Source: Planctomycetales bacterium
GTDB taxonomy: Bacteria; Planctomycetota; Planctomycetia; Pirellulales; Thermoguttaceae
DNA: 5,117 bases
Reading direction: 5' to 3'
NCBI GenBank assembly: GCA_007127495.1
Contig: SKZG01000302.1
Span: forward strand, 1 to 5,117
In this document: positions 1-5,117 of the stretch, piece by piece
Layout: every line of letters begins with the position of its first letter
How positions within the stretch are numbered: the stretch's first letter is position 1
Position numbers and translations under genes: made by a program
The notes under the pieces: generated by a model
What the model saw: only the letters and a program-made list of their open reading frames with translations
Told to the model about the DNA's origin: nothing
Databases searched by the model: none

Positions 1-403
1 AATGCACCACTGCACCATACAGCCCTCCAGCGACACACTCGGGATGCGAGTGCTCTATGTCCACTCCCAGCCCCAACTTGCTTGTCCAATTTCCGTTGGG
101 CAACTGCAGGGCTGCATGCTCGTACGCGCCATTTCGCCCATAGATGGCGATCTTTTCGTAGCCAGTTTCAAGGCTTCCGTCGGCGCACAAGTCGAACCCC
201 TTTCCTTCATACAACATGACGAGCGTGTCCAGGCTGTCATCGCGAGGAAGATCGTCTGGCCATATGCCGAAAGGATCAGGGTCCCACCATTCATCGCTGA
301 CGCCAGCAGCCCACGCCAAGCAGTTGTAGCTTGGGTCGGCATCGCTTGTCTGCTTATAATGGCCTTCCACCAGGTTTGGGAATTCTTGTCTATCAAGGGA
401 CAT
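1..403 (-). CDS. DUF7689-type small protein, 3' end cut off by the window edge
   Basis: An open frame starts at ATG 403-401 and runs off the left edge, giving 134 codons with no stop. The translation begins MSLDRQEFPNLVEGHYKQTS and has, in order, the blocks YNCLAWAAG (about residues 30-38), EWWDPDP (43-49), LPRDDS (57-62), GYEKIAIYG (88-96), EHAALQLPNGNWTSKLG (100-116) and DIEH (120-123). I recognise this order as the DUF7689 family, soluble proteins of unknown function and about 150 residues, so most of the protein is present. No signal peptide or membrane segment is seen. The start is well bounded: the stop codon of the methyltransferase gene lies three bases upstream in the same frame (TAG CCC ATG). 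No Shine-Dalgarno site is visible, so translation is probably coupled to the upstream gene. Family assignment is from memory of conserved blocks; the molecular role is unknown. A conserved Cys in the CLAW block might be functional, but that is only inference. Confidence 0.85.
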   Translation of the reverse strand, partial: MSLDRQEFPNLVEGHYKQTSDADPSYNCLAWAAGVSDEWWDPDPFGIWPDDLPRDDSLDTLVMLYEGKGFDLCADGSLETGYEKIAIYGRNGAYEHAALQLPNGNWTSKLGLGVDIEHSHPECVAGGLYGAVVH

Positions 404-406
404 GGG

Positions 407-3157
407 CTATATATTGCAGGTATCTCGTCCCCACGCTAGCCAAGCCTCGGTCATTGCGGAAAGCCGTCCGCGGTCGTTCGTGTCGACTGGATTCTGCCGG
501 GTAATCTGCTCGAGCGCGGTGAACCAATGGTCTGGGCGATTCTGTAACTCCCGTAAAATCAACGGCACTGCTCTAGGCCCCATACCAATAATTTGCTGGT
601 ATGCCGGAACCGACACAAGTGTCGCAATCTTGGAGCTGTGCCCTCGCTGTTGCTTCCATTCAGCTGCCAACAGGTCGAATCGTTTCTGGAGTGCGGCAAG
701 ACTGCCGCACGGCAGTCGCAAACGGAAGATATCCGGTGTGACACCGTAGGCGCGCGATACGACCTCAGTAAGCCGCCGAGGATCGAACTCCAAGCCCCGG
801 GTGATTCGAACGCCTGCCTCTACGAGTTGTCGTTTCAACTCCACAGCAACCTCAGACAAGTCCGGAACTGGAACCTCATTCAGTCGCGCCTGATACAACT
901 CATACTGCCCACCGCCCACTCTGGGGCACAACAAGTCCAGGAGTGATTCGAATTCGTAGCTGTTCAGGAGCGCCAGATATGCCAACAAGAGCTGCTGGTC
1001 GCAACTGCTCGCCCGAGGGAACCAAGCATTTCCTTGGACAACGGCATATTGCGCCTCCGGGTCGTAGGCAAACGATCCGGATTGTCCGAATGATGGGGAT
1101 AGAAGCCGAGGCGATTTGGAATCCATCCAAGTAGAACGAGGCTCGGACAGTTCCCACCATTGACGGTCGCGCAGACTCTTGCGCTGCGACAACGCTGCCC
1201 GGTGCGGCAACAAACGGTTTGAATAGAACCACGGAACGGCGCGCCGTAGCGCAGCTTCCGAAGTGAGCATCAACTGTCCGTTGCGGTAAGGGTAGAATAG
1301 GACATTGCCCCCAACAACCCGGCCGTTCCGAATCGTATCTGCCACAGGCCGGAAGTACCCCTGTTCTTGCCTGGAGGCCGCACATGCAAGCAACTCCCTC
1401 TGAGGCAGCAAGAAGACGCGATTAGCGCCCGTCCGAATGCCGAGACGCACATCGAACACATCGGTAACGGTTGGCATCCCAGAGGAACGCCACTGGTCCA
1501 GTAAGGTCATTCCACGAATCGGCCGTGGAGTCCAAGCCTTTGATTCAAGTATCGTATAGGGCCGCCTAGATACTTCGTAGCCATCACCAATACAATCCCG
1601 TCTTCCATGACGCGATCGCGCCGCTCGAATGGCTCGATCCTCGAAGCCGCCTTCCGCGAGGATCGTTGAGACTTGTCCGCGCGGCCGGTTACCACGGCTG
1701 ATGACCACAAACGCAGGTTCCACGGCTGCATCCAGGAAGAATTCAAAACCACGAAAACGGCCGATTATGTGGACTGAGATTGTTGGATCGGCAACCAATG
1801 CAGACCGTAGCGGTTGCGCCGCGCGTGATTCGAGGAAGGAGGCGGGAACAACCGAGGCCAAGACAGCTCCAGGTTCTAATTCTTTGACAGCACGCGCAAT
1901 CAATGCAATCGCCGTGTCTGACTGCCCAACGTATAAGTCGCCAAGCGTTTCTCGTATGGCTGTTCTCGTTGCGTCGTCACTGACTCTCCAGGACACGAAC
2001 GGAGGGTTCATAAGGATGATGTCGGGTTTACCCCAACTGTGTGCCGCTAGTGAGTTCGCTTCGTTGATATCTACGCTGACGGATATGTGATTTGCGGTAA
2101 CGGAACGAACAGCTTGTCGAACGGCGAAATCGGCAATGAGCACCGAAGCCTTGCTGGTGTCCATTCCGCGAAGTTGCAACGAAGCAACCTTTCCGCATGT
2201 CCGGGTAGCTTCGATAAGGAAGACGCCTGACCCACAGGCCGGATCAAGGATGTCGACCCGGTTTGCTCCCGGATTCATCCTCCTGAATCTGTGAAAAGCC
2301 ACTTCCGACAAGAACCGCGCCAACATGGTTGGCGTGTATCGAGTATCTCGTCTCTTTCGCCCCGTTGGCGCAGGTGCCTTCTTGTGGAGGGTGACGAACA
2401 ACCTCCGCTGGATAGCGTGCGGAGTCTCCAGTTCGACGTGCGCTTCCTGAAAGAGGGTACCGCTCGCATGCCTGATTAGCAGGTAAGGGTCGAGTCGATA
2501 GCCGTCTTGATCGTCCAGTAATTCATCGGCAAGACTGCCAATTGGGAATGGACGAACGGGACGGGAGAAATCCGACGGATCGTAGCCGAGCCGTCCGCTG
2601 TTTCGTAATGCGCTGGCTGCGATAGCAAGCGAGACACTCGCCTGCCGTCCGGCAGCATTGCCCAGCCGGAGTTCATCAGCCCAAAGCAAAAGCACGCTCA
2701 GGGCCCGGATGGCATCCAAGTCATTACCGCCGCATTCGGCAAGCCGTAGTCGAAGCGAGCGAAATACATTGATGGTGCGGTTGATCGACGTCTTGGCGGA
2801 CTCCGGTCGATCCTCACCAAAACCATCGAGCAAGTCTTTCGCCGTTTCGGGTCCCGAGAGCGGATATTCTCGCACTACTCCCGGCTGATCCCATCGAAGC
2901 GAAAATGCCTTGCGTGCATCGTCGCTAATGACGACAGCATGATTAACATTCGAGGACCATGCCCACTGCGCTGGTTGCTGAGTCGCGAGCAATTCGGCAG
3001 CTCGCGCATGGCAAAAAGTCAGGCTCGAAATGGTGCCGTCGAGGAGCACGCAGTGCCCCTCGTTGTGCGGGGATGGCCGGTCGCGGCCAAAAAGTGGGAC
3101 CGCAACCAGTCCAAGTAACTTCGCCCAGTCGTGCGGAGATCGTGGATTCCAGGACAT
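407..3157 (-). CDS. N6-adenine DNA methyltransferase with specificity domain and a fused C-terminal accessory domain
   Basis: This 916-residue protein should transfer methyl from S-adenosylmethionine to adenine N6 in a specific DNA site. Residues 1-260 form an N-terminal region with no motif I can name. The catalytic domain follows: the YTP block of motif X near 274-276, the SAM-binding motif DPACGSG at 305-311, an acidic strand end GMD at 331-333, and the catalytic NPPF at 384-387, with VVPASFL at 436-442. From about 560 comes a specificity region, entered by GIRTGANRVFLL (573-584), with RDRQWWEL (663-670), a GGGQYEL block near 748-754 and LNEVPVPDL (759-767). It closes with VVSRAYGVTPDIF (799-811). 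Residues 818-916 are an additional domain (PAYQQIIGMG at 851-860, WLAWG at 906-910). No PD-(D/E)XK or HNH nuclease motif is apparent, so it is more likely a modification subunit than a self-contained type IIG enzyme. ATG 3157 is chosen because an in-frame TAA lies five codons upstream. No clear ribosome binding site is seen. Confidence 0.93.
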   Translation of the reverse strand: MSWNPRSPHDWAKLLGLVAVPLFGRDRPSPHNEGHCVLLDGTISSLTFCHARAAELLATQQPAQWAWSSNVNHAVVISDDARKAFSLRWDQPGVVREYPLSGPETAKDLLDGFGEDRPESAKTSINRTINVFRSLRLRLAECGGNDLDAIRALSVLLLWADELRLGNAAGRQASVSLAIAASALRNSGRLGYDPSDFSRPVRPFPIGSLADELLDDQDGYRLDPYLLIRHASGTLFQEAHVELETPHAIQRRLFVTLHKKAPAPTGRKRRDTRYTPTMLARFLSEVAFHRFRRMNPGANRVDILDPACGSGVFLIEATRTCGKVASLQLRGMDTSKASVLIADFAVRQAVRSVTANHISVSVDINEANSLAAHSWGKPDIILMNPPFVSWRVSDDATRTAIRETLGDLYVGQSDTAIALIARAVKELEPGAVLASVVPASFLESRAAQPLRSALVADPTISVHIIGRFRGFEFFLDAAVEPAFVVISRGNRPRGQVSTILAEGGFEDRAIRAARSRHGRRDCIGDGYEVSRRPYTILESKAWTPRPIRGMTLLDQWRSSGMPTVTDVFDVRLGIRTGANRVFLLPQRELLACAASRQEQGYFRPVADTIRNGRVVGGNVLFYPYRNGQLMLTSEAALRRAVPWFYSNRLLPHRAALSQRKSLRDRQWWELSEPRSTWMDSKSPRLLSPSFGQSGSFAYDPEAQYAVVQGNAWFPRASSCDQQLLLAYLALLNSYEFESLLDLLCPRVGGGQYELYQARLNEVPVPDLSEVAVELKRQLVEAGVRITRGLEFDPRRLTEVVSRAYGVTPDIFRLRLPCGSLAALQKRFDLLAAEWKQQRGHSSKIATLVSVPAYQQIIGMGPRAVPLILRELQNRPDHWFTALEQITRQNPVDTNDRGRLSAMTEAWLAWGRDTCNI
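410..715 (-). other. C-terminal accessory domain fused to the methyltransferase (domain within the gene)
   Basis: Residues about 815-916 of the methyltransferase lie beyond the point where the homologous specificity domain normally ends. The segment holds an amphipathic helix (LQKRFDLLAAEWKQQ, 823-837), then TLVSVPAYQQIIGMG (846-860), PLILRELQNRPDHWFTALEQ (865-884), a TRQNPV block and a terminal WLAWG (906-910). I recognise this pattern as an uncharacterised domain that usually forms a separate protein of about 100-130 residues, often encoded immediately before a DUF7689 gene. Here the usual order of partners is kept, but the first partner is joined to the methyltransferase. The homology is a memory-based call; that the segment is extra compared with the neighbouring methyltransferase, which ends soon after LVYNLYGLTEDEI, is seen directly. 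Confidence 0.72.
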
Positions 3158-3204
3158 GGGGAATCTGCGTTATGCGAGTGCGAACATCGGCTTCCATTTG
3201 CACT

Positions 3205-3233
3205 AGTATGACAGATCGGCCGTTCGACCACAA
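3205..3233 (-). promoter_or_regulatory. Weak sigma70-like promoter candidate for the methyltransferase gene
   Basis: On the minus strand TTGTGG (3233-3228) and CATACT (3210-3205) are separated by 17 bases. They match the -35 consensus at 3 of 6 and the -10 consensus at 4 of 6 positions. Initiation would fall near 3198, giving a leader of about 40 bases before ATG 3157. The position in the AT-richer stretch directly in front of the gene supports it. The weak match means it could be chance. Confidence 0.3.
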
Positions 3234-3306
3234 TATCTTTTGCAGAATCACCGCAAGTCCTTTACCAGAAATGACTTACGTACACCTCATTTGCACGGTC
3301 AGGTCA

Positions 3307-3326
3307 GAGAACAACAGGGCGTTCTC
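3307..3326. repeat. Perfect 6-bp inverted repeat
   Basis: GAGAAC (3307-3312) and GTTCTC (3321-3326) are exact inverted copies around an 8-base loop. On the minus strand no T-run follows, so it is not a typical intrinsic terminator. It lies near the edge where the GC-rich region gives way to the AT-richer leader of the methyltransferase gene and could mark the end of that region. Confidence 0.4.
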
Positions 3327-3428
3327 CCTTCCTACTGCTTCGGCACGTTGTAGAGGGGCGGAAGTCTTTGCTCATCGTTATGCGGTTTCTGCCGAGGGAT
3401 TCTCGAACCGGCGAGCCCGGACGTGTGC

Positions 3429-3460
3429 CGGACGGTGCGTGCCGGGGCGGCAACGGTCCG
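3429..3460. repeat. Nested hairpin in the GC-rich region
   Basis: An outer stem CGGAC (3429-3433) pairs with GTCCG (3456-3460). Inside it TGCCG (3440-3444) pairs with CGGCA (3448-3452) around a GGG loop. An alternative small hairpin, CCGC (3458-3461) with GCGG (3467-3470), overlaps the outer stem, so the two could compete. The pairing is read directly; any role is unknown. Confidence 0.45.
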
Positions 3461-3511
3461 CGACTTGCGGCCCAATCATGGTCCTGCAAACGTCCTTGCG
3501 GCTCGTCCTGC

Positions 3512-3566
3512 GCCAACCCATTGCCGCGCGCCGCCGTTCGCGGCGGGCGGCTCGTTGGGTTTCGGC
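3512..3566. repeat. Large imperfect inverted repeat, about 55 bases
   Basis: Four stem blocks nest around a five-base loop CGTTC (3535-3539). CGCCGC (3529-3534) pairs with GCGGCG (3540-3545). After one G/G mismatch, GCCGC (3523-3527) pairs with GCGGC (3547-3551). After an internal loop, AACCCA (3515-3520) pairs with TGGGTT (3556-3561). With a two-base bulge, GCC (3512-3514) pairs with GGC (3564-3566). That is 20 base pairs in all. It lies in a stretch with no credible gene and has no following T-run in either direction, so it does not look like a rho-independent terminator. It may be a folded RNA element or a protein-binding or recombination site. Confidence 0.6.
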
Positions 3567-3585
3567 CCGCGTGCCGACTGCGGCG

Positions 3586-3664
3586 GTTAATCCACACCGG
3601 CGATTGTTCAACGTCCCAGTTTTGGCAGCTTGCCCGTGCCGCCGTCAATCCACCCCGGCGTTTT
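3586..3664. repeat. Imperfect direct repeat pair
   Basis: The segment GTTAATCCACACCGGCGATT (from 3586) recurs as GTCAATCCACCCCGGCGTTT (from 3644), 58 bases apart, with three differences in 20 positions. Each copy is preceded by a GTGCCG block (3571-3576 and 3636-3641), so the duplicated unit is somewhat longer and carries a small length difference. This fits an old tandem duplication inside the noncoding region. Confidence 0.5.
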
Positions 3665-3675
3665 CCGCAGCGGGG
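3653..3675. repeat. GC-rich hairpin with one bulge
   Basis: CCCCG (3653-3657) pairs with CGGGG (3671-3675), and GCG (3658-3660) pairs with CGC (3666-3668). The loop is TTTTC and two bases (3669-3670) are bulged. On the plus strand only three T residues follow, too few to call a terminator, and no gene on that strand would need one. Confidence 0.4.
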
Positions 3676-3921
3676 TTTGCACGCCACCCGGAATGCGCGC
3701 CTTGGGCCTGGATGGTCCGTCACCGTTTCGGCGGCTCGCTCTATGTTGGCCACGCATGCGAAGAGGGTGGCTTCGATCGGGGAGTCTTTCATCGGTGGTT
3801 CTACGCATGGTGCGCAAAAGCGTTCGGTTGCCACGGCGGCAAGCAGCTCTGGGTAACGGTAGCGACTTCCGACCTCTTTGCACGTCCCAATCTATGGAAG
3901 CTTCTATTCCCTTTGTCCGGA

Positions 3922-4170
3922 TCATCCATGCAGTGCGAACGGGCGGACGGTGAGCACTTCGCCGGCGTGCAGCGGGCGCACGGCCGAAACCGGAACGGTC
4001 ACCACGGCGATCGTTTCGCCGATGGCGTTGAACACTTCCAGGACGTACCCTTCTTCGCCGCCGCTGGCTTCCGTTGCCGGAAGCTTTTCGACGACCGTGG
4101 CGACGTCGCCGCGGCAGAGTCGCTGTTCGGGCAGATCGCGCGTCAGGGCGACTTCAGAAAACAAGTCCAT
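3922..4170 (-). CDS. DUF4926-type small protein
   Basis: The 82-residue product begins MDLFSEVALTRDLPEQRLCR. Blocks ALTRDLPE (8-15), RGDVATVVE (20-28), GYVLEVFN (41-48) and TIAVVTVPVSAVRPL (53-67) match the DUF4926 pattern, a small soluble beta-rich domain with no assigned reaction. The tail of about 15 residues after VRPL is slightly longer than the domain itself. Three in-frame ATGs exist (4188, 4176, 4170). I prefer 4170 because GAGG at 4181-4178 sits 7 bases before it, and because the family consensus starts just after this Met; the longest form would have 88 residues. The stop of the upstream methyltransferase gene is 87 bases away, with no obvious terminator between, so the two may be cotranscribed. 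In other genomes DUF4926 genes often sit beside a DUF6883 gene (memory); none is seen here. Antitoxin or immunity-like roles are possible but unsupported. Confidence 0.84.
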   Translation of the reverse strand: MDLFSEVALTRDLPEQRLCRGDVATVVEKLPATEASGGEEGYVLEVFNAIGETIAVVTVPVSAVRPLHAGEVLTVRPFALHG

Positions 4171-4177
4171 GCTCATG

Positions 4178-4181
4178 CCTC
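4178..4181 (-). promoter_or_regulatory. Ribosome binding site deciding the DUF4926 start
   Basis: The minus strand reads ACACGAGGCATGAGCATG here. GAGG lies 7 bases before the ATG at 4170 but only 1 base before the ATG at 4176, and downstream of the ATG at 4188. The spacing therefore favours the most downstream start. Confidence 0.5.
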
Positions 4182-4257
4182 GTGTCATTCCGAGGACGCC
4201 AAACCAACAGATACCCTGTCAGCTTCTCTTCTGCGATGACAACGGCTCTCGGTAGCT

Positions 4258-5117
4258 TTATCGCGCGGTCCCTTCCTCGACGATGCGGATCTCGTCCTCG
4301 GTTAAGCCGTATAGATTGTACACCAGGCGGTCGATCTGGGCGTCGGCGCTTTCGATCTGGCGCCGCAGCGCCGTTTGCTCGTGGCCGATGCGAGCCTTGG
4401 GGAGTTGGCGGTGCAGGGCGAGGATGTGATCGACCAGTTCGGTCAGCCGGTCGTGGTGCATCCGGTCGGTGCTGGACGAGAAGTCAATGGTACGTATCGG
4501 CAACTGCTCGATGTATTGACGGTTGTATGCGAAATAGCCGCCTCGGAACGTTGACGCTACTTGGCGTAGACAAAAGCCAAGCAGCCGCGAGTTCAACAAG
4601 CCCAAGAGGTACTCATAAGCAAGCGGGCACCCGTCAGCCAGGACTATGCCGTACCCACCGCCGCCACCGCCGCCGGACCCTACAAAATAGTAATGGTCCC
4701 CTGAATCCAGAGTGAACGACGGAAATTGCGCAATACTGGGCGTCATGATCTTCTTTTGTTCCATTTCGCTCAGATTCTGAGAGCGGCCAAACGCGTACCA
4801 TTGCTTGTTCTTCCATTTTCCCCTTTCCCTGCCTTCCAAACGACTCTTGTTGTCACGCAAATACTGCCAAGCGTTGGGGTACTTCGTCGCAAAGTCATCG
4901 GGCGAAATGAGGCGCGCGGTGCCATCGACCAGTTTATACGGGAAAAGAATGTGTTTGGTTAACGCGGTCACGCCATATCTGCGGATATTGACAGAACCTT
5001 TGCACAACGGATGCATTAGCTCGTTTTCCAGGCAGCGGGTGTCGGCAGTAGCCTCAGACCAGTATCGTCCATCGTCAGCATCCGCTAATATGAAAACCGG
5101 ATCGGCGCCCGTAATGA
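4258..5117 (-). CDS. Eco57I/type IIG-like DNA methyltransferase, C-terminal specificity part (5' end outside window)
   Basis: The frame is open from the right edge to TAA at 4260-4258, giving 285 complete codons that start upstream of any ATG in the window. The visible part opens with ITGADPVFIL and LMHPLCKGSVNIRRY, the usual junction between the catalytic and specificity domains in Eco57I-like enzymes. FPYKLVDG, KYPNAWQYL, KQWYAFGRSQNL, a run of seven glycines before YGI, YLLGLLNSRLLGF and RQYIEQLPI follow, all typical of the TaqI-like C-terminal specificity domain that reads the target bases. A coiled-coil-like stretch rich in Leu, Arg and Gln precedes the terminal LVYNLYGLTEDEIRIVEEG. The SAM-binding and NPPY/F motifs must lie to the right of the window, so catalytic competence and any N-terminal nuclease cannot be judged. 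The ATG at 5016 is internal, not the true start. No frameshift is seen. Confidence 0.92.
   Translation of the reverse strand, partial: ITGADPVFILADADDGRYWSEATADTRCLENELMHPLCKGSVNIRRYGVTALTKHILFPYKLVDGTARLISPDDFATKYPNAWQYLRDNKSRLEGRERGKWKNKQWYAFGRSQNLSEMEQKKIMTPSIAQFPSFTLDSGDHYYFVGSGGGGGGGYGIVLADGCPLAYEYLLGLLNSRLLGFCLRQVASTFRGGYFAYNRQYIEQLPIRTIDFSSSTDRMHHDRLTELVDHILALHRQLPKARIGHEQTALRRQIESADAQIDRLVYNLYGLTEDEIRIVEEGTAR

Larger units (their letters stand above)
3158..3921. other. GC-rich structured intergenic region without a convincing gene
   Basis: This stretch separates the DUF4926-type gene from the methyltransferase gene. From about 3380 to 3860 it is visibly richer in G and C than the genes around it. 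Several overlapping frames are open on both strands, but they give Arg/Pro/Ser/Cys-rich translations with no recognisable domain, and I judge them to be by-products of base composition. What it does hold is a series of hairpins (3307-3326, 3429-3460, 3512-3566, 3653-3675), imperfect direct repeats (3586-3608 with 3644-3664) and three short GTCCT(T)GC copies (3481-3511). It could be a dispersed noncoding repeat, a structured RNA, or the remnant of an inserted element. Translated shadows of both ends vaguely recall recurrent hypothetical proteins of Rhodopirellula-like planctomycetes, an impression from memory that I cannot verify. Confidence 0.5.

Noticed and set aside
2..439. Plus-strand open frame at the left edge
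   Set aside because: It is antisense to the DUF7689-type gene, whose translation has several family-specific blocks. The plus-strand product shows nothing recognisable.
3389..3410. tRNA-like T-arm sequence GGTTCGAGAATCCCTC on the minus strand
   Set aside because: The seven-base loop would be closed by a mismatch, and no acceptor, anticodon or D-arm can be placed upstream at the proper distance. It looks like a chance resemblance rather than a tRNA or an attachment site derived from one.
3511..3566. Integron attC site suggested by GTTGGGT at 3554-3560 and the large hairpin
   Set aside because: GTTGGGT fits the GTTRRRY box, but its required partner on the other arm is displaced: the stem pairs AACCCA with TGGGTT rather than RYYYAAC with GTTRRRY. 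The span of ~50 bases is also short. No integrase is in the window.
3304..3834. Minus-strand frame of 176 codons in the spacer as a possible gene
   Set aside because: Competing frames of similar length are open on both strands over the same bases. The product has no recognisable motif and the DNA is packed with hairpins. High GC alone explains the lack of stops.
2959..4239. A 426-codon open frame on the plus strand
   Set aside because: It runs antisense through the start of the methyltransferase, the whole GC-rich spacer and all of the DUF4926-type gene. The translation is rich in Arg, Cys and Ser with no domain. The two minus-strand genes it opposes have clear family motifs.
5014..5016. ATG at 5016 as the start of the right-hand gene
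   Set aside because: The frame stays open to the window edge, and the residues before this Met (ITGADPVFIL and following) belong to the conserved entry of the specificity domain, so the real start lies outside.

Overview
The window shows the 3' half of one DNA methyltransferase gene, a complete second one, and a small uncharacterised gene behind each. All four genes are on the minus strand, so they read from right to left. A GC-rich stretch of about 760 bases without a convincing gene separates the two halves. The host cannot be fixed from the sequence. Moderate-to-high GC, starts without strong Shine-Dalgarno sites, and the look of the GC-rich spacer suggest a free-living bacterium. My best guess is a planctomycete of the Pirellula/Rhodopirellula type, with low confidence and from memory only.

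Layout in transcription order. (1) 5117-4258: the C-terminal part of an Eco57I/type IIG-like N6-adenine methyltransferase, carrying the TaqI-like specificity domain; its 5' end and catalytic domain lie outside the window. (2) 4170-3922: a small DUF4926-type protein. (3) 3921-3158: a structured intergenic region with several GC-rich hairpins, imperfect direct repeats and, at its end, a weak promoter candidate for the next gene. (4) 3157-407: a 916-residue N6-adenine methyltransferase with clear DPACGSG and NPPF motifs, a specificity domain and an extra C-terminal domain of about 100 residues. I recognise that extra domain as one that usually occurs as a free-standing small protein. (5) 403 to the left edge: the first 134 codons of a DUF7689-type protein. 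It begins three bases after the methyltransferase stop codon, in the same frame.

The two methyltransferases resemble each other in the lead-in to the specificity domain (GADPVFIL in one, GANRVFLL in the other) and at the end of it (LVYNLYGLTEDEI against VVSRAYGVTPDIF). This is probably part of an accessory modification, restriction or defence region, in which short orphan-domain genes have settled directly behind large methyltransferase genes. No nuclease, helicase or ATPase partner is visible, so a complete restriction-modification or defence system is not demonstrated here.
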